A stretch of DNA of 6,787 nucleotides, from NCBI GenBank assembly GCA_051867975.1, contig JBJDZM010000090.1:1-6787 (forward strand). The letters are read 5' to 3'. The DNA comes from SVTX01 sp051867975 (GTDB lineage Bacteria; Bacillota; Clostridia; Oscillospirales; CAG-272). Below are positions 1 to 5,988 of this stretch, piece by piece. The notes below the pieces were generated by a model. It had not been told where the DNA came from and made no database searches. It worked only from the letters and a program-made list of their open reading frames with translations. The position numbers and the translations under genes are program-made. Position 1 is the first letter of the stretch; each line of letters begins with the position of its first letter.

Positions 1-79
1 CAAATTATTTCTCTTAGATTTTTTTACCCCAACTATTGACAAAGAGCCGTTTTTTATTTGAAACAGCGATTACTTAAAA

Positions 80-1570
80 TCAGTCTTCTTTTTTTCTGAA
101 GGAAACAAGTCCTGCTGCTGCGAGCGTAACAAGGGCAATGGTACCCATACCAACTACACTGCCGCATCCGCCCTTAAACTCCGCATGAGCCTCGGTAGAA
201 GTCTCGGTGGGAGACTGTGTTGAAGTCTCAGTGGGAGTCTCTATTGCTTCCTTGGATGCTTCAACGGCTGTAATGTGAGTATTTACACCGTTGTACCAAT
301 AAACGAATCCGGTAATATCTACCTTATCGCCTGCCTTAAGCGTTGCGAATGCTTTGTAAACATCGGTGTCGGGATCCGTGAGGTATCTTTCAACGCAGAA
401 GTTGAATGTATTGTCGCCCTGCTTAACGGTTACATAGATATCGTCGCCGGGTTCGCCGTTCTTATACTCGATCTTCTCTATTGTGAGTCCCTTGAAGATT
501 GCAAACTCATTCTGATGCTTGAGGAGTTCTGTCTCGTTTGCAAGAATGTCTGTAAGGTCTGCGGGAGTAGCCTTGAACGTAGTTTCACCGCCGAAAATGA
601 ATGTAGCGTCTACAACCTCAACCTCGCCTGACCATTCGCCCTTATAACCGTAAACGATTATCTCAGTTCCGGGAACAAGCTTTGCGGCATCCTCTTCGGA
701 GCAAGCCATGTTATATGCAAGATATGCACCGTCCTCGCTCTGGAGATATACTGTAATCTTGTCAGACCACCAGGACTGTGTTGCCTGAACATATGACTTG
801 ATTACTACGGGGGTATCCATCTCTGCCGCGATATAGTCTGCATGAGACGTTACATTGGTGATAACATTCTCAACTGCGGTGATATGTGTATTCACACCGT
901 TGTACCAATATACAAAGCCTGTGATGTTAACGACATCGCCAGCCTTGAGCGTTGCGAAAGCCTTGTAAAGGTCGGTCTCGGGACCTGTGAGGTATCTTTC
1001 AACACAGAAAACGAAACTGTTGACTCCCTGCTTAACGGTTACGTAGATATCGTCACCGGGTTCACCGTTCTTGTATTCGATCTTCTCGATCAAAAGATTG
1101 TTGAAGACTGCAAGCTCGTTCTGGTGCTTGAGAAGCTCTTCCTCATTTGCAAGGATACTTGTGAGGTCTGCAGGCTCTGCAATATATGTGTCCGCACCGT
1201 CAACAAATGTGAATGTTGCGTCGACGATCTCAACCTCGCCGGACCATTCGCCCTTGTATCCGCAAACTCTGATCTTTGTTCCGGGAACAAGCTTAGCGGC
1301 ATCCTCTTCGGAGCAAGCCATTTCGTATGCAAAGTATGCACCGTCTTTGTCCTGAAGATAAACCGTTATCTTGTCCTTCCACCAAGACTGTGTTGCCTGA
1401 ACATATGCCTCGATCTTCACGGGAGCTTCATTCTCTGCCGCAATGTACTGCTCGTGGGTCATTACAGCCATTCCCTCGAAAGGATCTGACGTCTCGTCGG
1501 CAGATACTGCCACCATACCGAGGGAAAGACAGCATATTGCCGCCAAAAGCAATGCCAAAAACTTCTTCAT
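80..1570 (-). CDS. Secreted, probably surface-anchored protein with two tandem ~200-residue modules and a Cys-type C-terminal anchor signal
   Basis: I do not recognise a named family for this 496-residue protein. Residues 1-24 form a Sec signal peptide (MKK, a hydrophobic core, likely cleavage after V-S-A24). Two modules follow, at about 38-234 and 241-437, roughly 80% identical by eye (about 41 differences in 197 positions). Each module seems to have two beta-rich halves. The first carries YVQATQSWW, ITVYLQ and GYKGEWSGEVE; the second carries GDDIYVTVKQG, FCVERYLT and GFVYWYNGVNTHIT. The repeated 'strand, xGtxixvxGy, strand' layout resembles OB-fold extracellular repeats, which is inference only. 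Cys86/Cys290 and Cys189/Cys392 recur in both copies. Residues 441-464 are a Thr/Glu/Ser linker with PTETST twice, then GGCGS (467-471), a hydrophobic segment (472-491) and RKKED. The start at 1570 is preferred over a longer frame from 1618 because AAAAGGAG sits 7 bases upstream and the longer start falls inside the -10 box. It has its own promoter and its role is unknown. Confidence 0.85.
   Translation of the reverse strand: MKKFLALLLAAICCLSLGMVAVSADETSDPFEGMAVMTHEQYIAAENEAPVKIEAYVQATQSWWKDKITVYLQDKDGAYFAYEMACSEEDAAKLVPGTKIRVCGYKGEWSGEVEIVDATFTFVDGADTYIAEPADLTSILANEEELLKHQNELAVFNNLLIEKIEYKNGEPGDDIYVTVKQGVNSFVFCVERYLTGPETDLYKAFATLKAGDVVNITGFVYWYNGVNTHITAVENVITNVTSHADYIAAEMDTPVVIKSYVQATQSWWSDKITVYLQSEDGAYLAYNMACSEEDAAKLVPGTEIIVYGYKGEWSGEVEVVDATFIFGGETTFKATPADLTDILANETELLKHQNEFAIFKGLTIEKIEYKNGEPGDDIYVTVKQGDNTFNFCVERYLTDPDTDVYKAFATLKAGDKVDITGFVYWYNGVNTHITAVEASKEAIETPTETSTQSPTETSTEAHAEFKGGCGSVVGMGTIALVTLAAAGLVSFRKKED
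198..240 (-). repeat. 24-base direct repeat coding the Thr/Glu/Ser linker
   Basis: The plus strand shows gaagtctc followed by nGTGGGAG twice, starting at 198 and 222 (24-base, 8-residue period). On the coding strand it gives PTETST twice, at residues 446-451 and 454-459. Low-complexity Pro/Thr/Ser linkers of this kind commonly act as wall or envelope spacers between exposed domains and a C-terminal anchor. Confidence 0.7.
260..850 (-). repeat. Tandem module copy 2 within the surface protein gene
   Basis: This is the C-terminal copy of the module (residues 241-437), one residue shorter than copy 1. The motifs GYKGEWSGEVE, GDDIYVTVKQG and GFVYWYNGVNTHIT are kept unchanged. Substitutions cluster at the module start and around residues 326-336 and 358-363. 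Two copies this similar suggest a fairly recent in-frame duplication or continuing homogenisation. They are long enough for homologous recombination to change the copy number. Confidence 0.85.
869..1459 (-). repeat. Tandem module copy 1 within the surface protein gene
   Basis: This is the N-terminal copy of the duplicated module (residues 38-234 of the protein from 1570). It matches the copy at 260-850 at both protein and DNA level. For example, the DNA encoding the YVQATQSWW stretch differs at only one base over almost thirty. The unit spacing is 612 bases in the first half and 609 in the second, because of a single-codon indel near residues 124-130. The clearest difference between copies lies in that short inter-domain stretch. 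Confidence 0.85.
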
Positions 1571-1577
1571 AATATTT

Positions 1578-1585
1578 CTCCTTTT
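1578..1585 (-). promoter_or_regulatory. Ribosome binding site that fixes the surface protein start
   Basis: AAAAGGAG lies 7 bases before the ATG at 1570. It selects the MKKFLALLLA start, which opens directly into a signal peptide. The alternative ATG at 1618 overlaps the -10 box and could not be on the transcript. Confidence 0.8.
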
Positions 1586-1616
1586 CTTATCTGATCTCGT
1601 CCGAATTATTACTCCC

Positions 1617-1644
1617 ATTATACACTTTTTTTTGAAAAAGTCAA
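1617..1644 (-). promoter_or_regulatory. Sigma-A-type promoter of the surface protein gene
   Basis: Read on the minus strand, TTGACT (1644-1639) and TATAAT (1622-1617) are separated by 16 bases of A/T-rich sequence. The predicted transcript start is near 1610, giving a leader of about 40 bases that holds the AAAAGGAG ribosome binding site at 1585-1578. The match is strong and correctly placed, so this gene is probably transcribed independently of the ABC genes upstream. Confidence 0.8.
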
Positions 1645-1663
1645 TGTTTTTTTGACATTTGGA

Positions 1664-1688
1664 AATTTATTGTAAGATATCATAAATT
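1664..1688. repeat. AT-rich inverted repeat upstream of the surface protein promoter
   Basis: AATTTAT (1664-1670) and ATAAATT (1682-1688) are perfect 7-base arms around an 11-base centre. The repeat lies about 20 bases upstream of the -35 box and just after the end of the binding-protein gene. No T-run follows it in either direction at the right distance, so it is not a typical terminator. It may be an operator, or chance in AT-rich sequence. Confidence 0.35.
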
Positions 1689-1715
1689 CGACATGTTTTC
1701 GGTTTTTTTTAACAG

Positions 1716-3245
1716 TCAAGTCGACGAATTATCTTCTTTCCGCACTGCCTCGGTGTGTATCTCCACGGGGCTGACCTGATCAAGATGATAGAGCACATTC
1801 ATTTCACTGAATAGATTTTCAATGAAGGCATCGTTGACGGTCTTATTTCTCCTCCTTGCCTTCGTTACCTCCTCAATGAGCTGTCCTGCCGCGTCGCGCA
1901 CCGAAGACGAGCCTGCGAACACGGGAGTTACAAAGGTATTGTCAACATTATCAACAAGCAGCTGTGCCGCCGCAATTTTGACATCATAATAAAGCCCATT
2001 GTCCTCGCCCGCGCGCGACATGTAATCTTTATATTCATCGCTGTTCTGCGCCTTGAGCGTTACGGGCACATATCCCTCGGTCTGCGAGTATGCTATCTGA
2101 ACGTCATTTGTCAAAAGGTACTGAACGAAAATCCACGACGCAAGCACCTCTTGGGTATCAGCCTTATTGAATATGCAGACGCTCGGTCCCTGCGAGATCA
2201 TCTTCGGATTTTCGGTATCAAACTGAGGTATAGGTCTTACAACAAGCTCAAAGTCGGTGACCTCCTCCTTGTGAATATCGATGTTTGGGGCATTTGTTCC
2301 CATCCAGGTTGCTCCCGCGGTCGAGTCGACCGCAAAAATGCACTGACCTGCGTTCAGATAGTTTCCGGGATAGCTTGAGATTTTGAACGTGGAAAACGCG
2401 CGTGTTCCCGCATGCTCTGAAACGGTGTAAAGCAATTCCTTTGTTGTATCGTTGAACAAAAGCACATCTGCGTCTTCGGTGGAATATCCCGCACCCTTTT
2501 GCTTGAGCATGCTTATCATCATGTTGTCGGTGGACTTATATATGAAGGGAATCATCGTCTTCTGTCCGTTTAGTGCAAACGTACCGTCGGCGTTTTTCTT
2601 CATTGCCGCCTCGCTGACCTCCCAGACAAAGTCCCACGTGAGGATATCGGGAATAGTATATCCGAGCGCTTCAACGAAATCCTTGTTGATATAGCAAGCC
2701 TCGGTCGAGCGCATGAACGGCATGGCGTAATATCCTCCGCCAATCTTTCCCTCTTCGAGATACTTATCTATCATCTCGTCTGCCTTTACGGAATCAAATT
2801 TAAGGCTTGAGCCTCCGAATCCGTATCGACTGTCGCGCATGAGGTCATCGAGCCTTACGACAATGTTATTTCCCTTCATATAGGTAGCGATATGGTCGGG
2901 GTAGCTTATGCAAACATTTGGAGTCGTGCCTGTGGCGATATTCGTGATAACATCCTGATAAATAAGATTATAGTCAGAGTAAGGCTTGAAATTGACCTTG
3001 ATATTGGGATACAGAGCCTCAAAATCGGCTATTGCCTTCTGATAAATAGCAACCTGCGTGGGGTTGTTCTCGTTTTTGCCCCAGAAAGTGATTTCAACAG
3101 GACTGCTTTCATCAAACTCCGCACCTATCTTGAATTCTTCAATGGGAGGGCGCATAGAGCCGTGGCATCCCGACAGCAATGCACAGACACCAAAGCACAG
3201 AGCGACACACAAGATCATTGAGATTATGCGAATATTCTTTTTCAT
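1716..3245 (-). CDS. ABC importer substrate-binding lipoprotein (family 1, UgpB-like)
   Basis: This 509-residue extracellular binding protein captures the substrate for the two permeases encoded immediately upstream. Residues 1-26 are a lipoprotein signal peptide with lipobox L24-S25-G26-C27, so Cys27 should be lipidated and tether the protein to the outer face of the membrane. The mature part starts with VEITFWGK (50-57), the usual first strand of family 1 binding proteins, and has FEALYPNIKV (75-84). PFMRSTEACYINKDF (176-190) resembles the UgpB/MalE-type pattern 'F..S....YYNKD'. TEGYVPVT (389-396) resembles the UgpB C-terminal lobe motif. These matches point to the CUT1 oligosaccharide/glycerol-phosphate class; the exact substrate cannot be read. 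The start is supported by GGAGGT 8 bases upstream (3259-3254), and its ATG overlaps the permease B stop as ATGA. The binding-protein gene is last in its cluster, whereas it usually comes first. No clear terminator follows it. Confidence 0.9.
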   Translation of the reverse strand: MKKNIRIISMILCVALCFGVCALLSGCHGSMRPPIEEFKIGAEFDESSPVEITFWGKNENNPTQVAIYQKAIADFEALYPNIKVNFKPYSDYNLIYQDVITNIATGTTPNVCISYPDHIATYMKGNNIVVRLDDLMRDSRYGFGGSSLKFDSVKADEMIDKYLEEGKIGGGYYAMPFMRSTEACYINKDFVEALGYTIPDILTWDFVWEVSEAAMKKNADGTFALNGQKTMIPFIYKSTDNMMISMLKQKGAGYSTEDADVLLFNDTTKELLYTVSEHAGTRAFSTFKISSYPGNYLNAGQCIFAVDSTAGATWMGTNAPNIDIHKEEVTDFELVVRPIPQFDTENPKMISQGPSVCIFNKADTQEVLASWIFVQYLLTNDVQIAYSQTEGYVPVTLKAQNSDEYKDYMSRAGEDNGLYYDVKIAAAQLLVDNVDNTFVTPVFAGSSSVRDAAGQLIEEVTKARRRNKTVNDAFIENLFSEMNVLYHLDQVSPVEIHTEAVRKEDNSST

Positions 3246-4123
3246 CCTTTAAGACCTCCGCGGGAGACTCCCGCCATAATTTTATTTCTGAACACCAAAA
3301 ACAGCACGATAAGAGGAATCGAGACAGATACCACTGCCGCCATCATTCCGGGGATGTTCTGCCTGCCGAAGCCGCTCTCGCGTATCGCCTGTATTCCGTT
3401 TGAAACGAGAAAATACTTCGGATCGTCCGTAACAAGACGCGGCCAGACATAAGAGTTCCAGCACTCGATTATCTTCAGTATCACGACCGTGATGACCGTA
3501 GGCTTGCATATCGGAATGACTACCTTTAAAAGAAACTTCATATCGGTCGTTCCGTCAACCTTTGAGGCTAAATACAGCTCGTCGGGTATCTGCGCAAAAT
3601 TCTCTTTTAGAAGATAAATGTAGAATACCGAAGCAACGCTCGGAAGTATCAGTCCCGTAAAGGTATTGCGAAGGTCGAGATTAGTTATAGTGACAAAGTT
3701 TGTGATAACGACAAGCTCACTCGGTATCATCATGAGCGAGAGCAGCACCGTAAAGGCAATATTCTTTCCTCTGAAATTGATTCTCGCAAAAGCAAACGCC
3801 GCCAAGACCGACACAATAAGCATCAGAGCAGTCGTTATAAGTGTAAAGATCAGTGTGTTGAGGAAATAAGTCGCAAGCGGAACGGCGGAAAATACGGTTC
3901 TGTAGTTTTCAAACGTCGGCGAGAGCGTGTAGAGCTTAGGCGTGAACTCCGAGTTGTATTCTCCCTGCCCTTTAAGCGAGGTCAGTATCATATAATAGAA
4001 AGGGAAAAGCACCATGATTGCCCAAAAGGCGAGCATAATATAGATGAAAACTTTTCCGACTATGCCGAACGCTTTTGAACGCTTTTCAGCCGCCGTCAGG
4101 CTGACTTCTTTAAAATTTGTCAT
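3242..4123 (-). CDS. ABC sugar importer inner-membrane permease B (MalG/UgpE-like)
   Basis: This 293-residue permease is one half of the transmembrane channel of a CUT1-type importer. It has a short cytosolic N-terminus and about six membrane segments, near residues 24-47, 86-115, 122-146, 156-172, 208-228 and 259-278. The cytoplasmic EAA loop at 179-208 (IPDELYLASKVDG...IPICKP) is the docking site for the ATPase subunit and carries the conserved Gly and the final Pro. The C-terminal GLKG end is also typical of MalG/UgpE-like permeases. A longer frame begins at 4180, but it would overlap permease A by 43 bases and lacks a fitting ribosome site. The ATG at 4123 has AGGAGGTG 7 bases upstream and is preferred. 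Its stop overlaps the next gene's start as ATGA, so translation is probably coupled. Confidence 0.92.
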   Translation of the reverse strand: MTNFKEVSLTAAEKRSKAFGIVGKVFIYIMLAFWAIMVLFPFYYMILTSLKGQGEYNSEFTPKLYTLSPTFENYRTVFSAVPLATYFLNTLIFTLITTALMLIVSVLAAFAFARINFRGKNIAFTVLLSLMMIPSELVVITNFVTITNLDLRNTFTGLILPSVASVFYIYLLKENFAQIPDELYLASKVDGTTDMKFLLKVVIPICKPTVITVVILKIIECWNSYVWPRLVTDDPKYFLVSNGIQAIRESGFGRQNIPGMMAAVVSVSIPLIVLFLVFRNKIMAGVSRGGLKG

Positions 4124-4130
4124 ATCAAAG

Positions 4131-4138
4131 CACCTCCT
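4131..4138 (-). promoter_or_regulatory. Ribosome binding site overlapping the permease A stop codon
   Basis: AGGAGGTG reads from the last base of the permease A TGA stop (4140-4138) and lies 7 bases before the permease B ATG at 4123. It decides between the 4180 and 4123 starts. Ribosomes ending permease A would land directly on this site, which favours balanced synthesis of the two channel halves. Confidence 0.8.
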
Positions 4139-5028
4139 CAATAATGAACGTGCTTTCGGCTGACTACAAGGTTTACGCAAGTAATGATCAGCACGATAAA
4201 GAACAAAACGACAGCCGCGGCGCTCGCGTAGGACGGATATCCTCCGCTTGCCCCATATAACATATCATACACATATCCGACCATTGTATTCATGCCCGCG
4301 ACATTTAAATTAGTGCCGAAAAGCGCGACCGAATCGCTGTACGCCTTGAATGCGCCGATAAAGCCTGTTATAACAAGGTAGGAAATCATGGGAGAAATCA
4401 TGGGAAGCGTAATTCTGAAAAACATTCTTCCCTTTCTCGTGCCGTCTATCCGTGCCGCATCGTAGTAGGTCTGATTCACCGATGCAAGCGAGCCTGTAAG
4501 GATGAGGATTTTAAACGGCAAAACTATCCAAATCGTGTAGAAGCAAAGCACGAACATCTTTGCCCAACAAGGACCTTCGATAAAATCGACCGTAGGACCT
4601 CCGAACGCGTTTATCAGCAAATTCACCATTCCGTCGGTATATTCCGTCGGCTTGAAGAGTATCATGAAAACAAGACCTACCGCAAGCGTATTCGTAACGT
4701 ACGGCAAAAAATATATCGTCTGGAAGAGTTTGCGAAGCCATTTTATCGAGGAAAGCCCGAGCGAGATGACGAGTGCGATGACAGTTGAGAGCGGAACGGT
4801 TATCAGGACGAGAATGACCGTGTTTTTAAGTGACTGAAGGAAGTACGGGTCCTTGAGTATATATTTGAAGTTTCCAAGTCCCACGCCCGTGTACATCTGA
4901 GTCACGAAATTAAAATCTTCTTCAAATGCATAAATAAAGACGTCTATGAGAGGATAGACCATGAAAACTCCCAAAAAAAGAAATGCCGGGAGTAAGTAGA
5001 GCCATCCCTTAAGGTTATTTTTCTCCAT
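4138..5028 (-). CDS. ABC sugar importer inner-membrane permease A (MalF/UgpA-like)
   Basis: This 296-residue permease is the partner channel subunit of permease B. The N-terminus GWLYLLPAFLFLGVFMVYPL (8-27) is a typical UgpA-like first membrane segment. Further segments lie near 66-92, 103-125, 155-178, 214-236 and 268-290. The EAA loop at 188-213 (YYDAARIDGTRKG...ITLPMISP) matches the family pattern EAAxxDGA...LPxxxP closely. The ATG at 5028 is preceded by AAAGGGG (5042-5036) with a 7-base spacer. It is the first gene of the three-gene importer cluster; I could not find a convincing promoter in the 84 bases before it, so it may depend on read-through from the phosphatase gene. As with many CUT1 systems in Gram-positives, no cognate ATPase is adjacent. 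Confidence 0.92.
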   Translation of the reverse strand: MEKNNLKGWLYLLPAFLFLGVFMVYPLIDVFIYAFEEDFNFVTQMYTGVGLGNFKYILKDPYFLQSLKNTVILVLITVPLSTVIALVISLGLSSIKWLRKLFQTIYFLPYVTNTLAVGLVFMILFKPTEYTDGMVNLLINAFGGPTVDFIEGPCWAKMFVLCFYTIWIVLPFKILILTGSLASVNQTYYDAARIDGTRKGRMFFRITLPMISPMISYLVITGFIGAFKAYSDSVALFGTNLNVAGMNTMVGYVYDMLYGASGGYPSYASAAAVVLFFIVLIITCVNLVVSRKHVHY

Positions 5029-5067
5029 TATTCTGCCCCTTTCCGCATATTGCGTAAATTGTTCTGC

Positions 5068-5106
5068 AAAAATTCCGAATTTATAAATTATTCAACCGTA
5101 ATTCGG
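5068..5106 (-). terminator. Weak terminator- or attenuator-like hairpin between phosphatase and permease genes
   Basis: On the minus strand CCGAATT (5106-5100) pairs perfectly with AATTCGG (5081-5075) across an 18-base loop, followed by AA and a run of five T (5072-5068). It begins 7 bases after the phosphatase stop codon. The stem is short, AT-containing and has a large loop, so termination would be partial at best. It could reduce rather than block transcription into the ABC genes. Confidence 0.4.
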
Positions 5107-5112
5107 CGGATC

Positions 5113-5811
5113 TCACACGCCGCGCGGCAGATCCGTCCTAAGGTCGCCTAAGTGACTTGTGATATTTGTCTTAAGTGCCTTGAATTTTCCGTCAAACTCA
5201 AATATCGATATCGACGCGTTGCTCACCCACGGCACTCTGCCCATCTCACACGCAGGCAAACCCTTTGCAAGCGTGCAGATAACTCTTATCGGTGTCGCAT
5301 GAGTTACTATCACAACCGTTCCGCCGTCGTGCCGAACCGCGATATTTCTGACCTCACGCTCTATTCTTTGCGCCAAGGACGCCACGCTGTCACCGCCCGT
5401 GCAGACCGCTCTGCCGATATCGTTTTTCCAGACCGAATATTCCTCGGGATATTTTTCATCTATTTCGGCAAAGGGCATCATCTCCCATTTGCCTGCATAT
5501 ATCTCACGAAGCTCCTCGGTTTTCTCAACATTCATTCCGAGTACCCTTCCGACCTCAAGCGCGGTATCGTAAGCGCGGGAGAGATCGCTTGAATATATGG
5601 CGTCAACTTTCGATATTCCGCTGTCCCATATCTTTTCCGTGCGCTCAAGCCCACACGCCGAGCAGGGGTTCCACGTGCCGAAATACTCTCCGCAAAGTCT
5701 CGCCTGCTCGCGCCCCTTGTCGGTAAGCTCGATATCGGTTTGCCCCGTAAAAATTTTCAAATTATTCGATACGCTGTACCCATGGCGTATCATAATTATT
5801 TTCGTACTCAT
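5113..5811 (-). CDS. Histidine phosphatase superfamily protein (phosphoglycerate mutase-like)
   Basis: This 232-residue cytosolic enzyme belongs to the branch-1 histidine phosphatases, which transfer or hydrolyse phosphate through a phospho-histidine intermediate. The signature IRHG at 8-11 gives the nucleophile His10. N16, then FTGQTDIELTDKGREQA (21-37) and SSDLSRAYDTA (74-84, Arg79) build the phosphate pocket. E103 in LREIYAGKWE is the likely acid, and His171 in VTHATP is the second catalytic His. The length and lack of extra mutase features favour a broad-specificity phosphatase (cobalamin-type alpha-ribazole phosphatase or similar) over the glycolytic mutase. Residues about 46-68 form an insertion with a Cys-Ser-Ala-Cys pair (50-53), where relatives usually run straight from the first helix to the next strand. 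The start has GAGGAC 6-7 bases upstream. It is divergent from cysE and upstream of the ABC genes; a functional link to either is unproven. Confidence 0.88.
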   Translation of the reverse strand: MSTKIIMIRHGYSVSNNLKIFTGQTDIELTDKGREQARLCGEYFGTWNPCSACGLERTEKIWDSGISKVDAIYSSDLSRAYDTALEVGRVLGMNVEKTEELREIYAGKWEMMPFAEIDEKYPEEYSVWKNDIGRAVCTGGDSVASLAQRIEREVRNIAVRHDGGTVVIVTHATPIRVICTLAKGLPACEMGRVPWVSNASISIFEFDGKFKALKTNITSHLGDLRTDLPRGV

Positions 5812-5846
5812 CCCGGTGTCCTCGGTTAAAACATTCTATCCTCGAA

Positions 5847-5875
5847 ATTATAGCATATTCGATCTCACATGTCAA
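5847..5875 (-). promoter_or_regulatory. Full-consensus sigma-A promoter of the phosphatase gene
   Basis: On the minus strand TTGACA (5875-5870), a 17-base spacer and TATAAT (5852-5847) match the consensus at every position. The TGC just before the -10 box is also an extended -10 element. The transcript should start near 5840, giving a leader of about 29 bases. Transcription could continue into the ABC genes. Confidence 0.9.
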
Positions 5876-5907
5876 GTTTTGAAAGAGAAAATATATTGTA
5901 AAACTTG
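5873..5907. promoter_or_regulatory. Inverted repeat between the divergent promoters, candidate operator
   Basis: CAAGTTTT (5873-5880) and AAAACTTG (5900-5907) are perfect 8-base arms around 19 bases of A-rich sequence. The left arm overlaps the -35 box of the phosphatase promoter, and the right arm ends 11 bases before the cysE -35 box. The position suits a repressor or a dual regulator. No regulator gene is in the window and the motif is not one I recognise. Confidence 0.45.
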
Positions 5908-5918
5908 TCGTTTTAGTG

Positions 5919-5947
5919 TTGACGGTTAGGGAGAAATATGATATAAT
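5919..5947 (+). promoter_or_regulatory. Sigma-A promoter of cysE
   Basis: TTGACG (5919-5924), a 17-base spacer and TATAAT (5942-5947) form a near-consensus promoter. The predicted start is near 5954, so the leader is only about 35 bases. That is too short for a T-box or SAM riboswitch, so cysteine-responsive RNA control is not evident. Confidence 0.85.
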
Positions 5948-5977
5948 TATAATGTATACGTATTTTCTCGCACTCTC

Positions 5978-5984
5978 GGAGGTG
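5978..5984 (+). promoter_or_regulatory. Ribosome binding site of cysE
   Basis: GGAGGTG lies just before the ATG at 5989 (GGAGG core at 5978-5982, 6 bases to the start). The spacing and strength confirm this start. Confidence 0.8.
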
Positions 5985-5988
5985 TCAT

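Noticed and set aside
36..64. TTGACA on the plus strand at 36-41, possible promoter
   Set aside because: No acceptable -10 box lies 16-18 bases on, and no plus-strand gene follows.
1..79. Terminator for the surface protein gene
   Set aside because: Only a 5-base CTCTT/AAGAG pairing with a loop of more than 20 bases is visible; no GC-rich stem plus T-run in the minus direction. The true end may lie left of the window.
842..1489. Long plus-strand open frame opposite the surface protein gene
   Set aside because: It is antisense to a well-supported gene, has no ribosome site, and is a by-product of the repeated coding sequence on the other strand.
1640..1656. GTCAA/TTGAC inverted pair around the surface protein -35 box, compared with the phosphatase promoter repeat
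   Set aside because: The shared bases are mostly the -35 hexamer itself, and the spacing and flanks differ from the 5873-5907 repeat.
5050..5069. Imperfect palindrome TTGC...GCAA ahead of permease A, a possible LacI-type operator
   Set aside because: Only about 6 of 10 half-site positions match and the CG centre typical of LacI or CcpA sites is absent.
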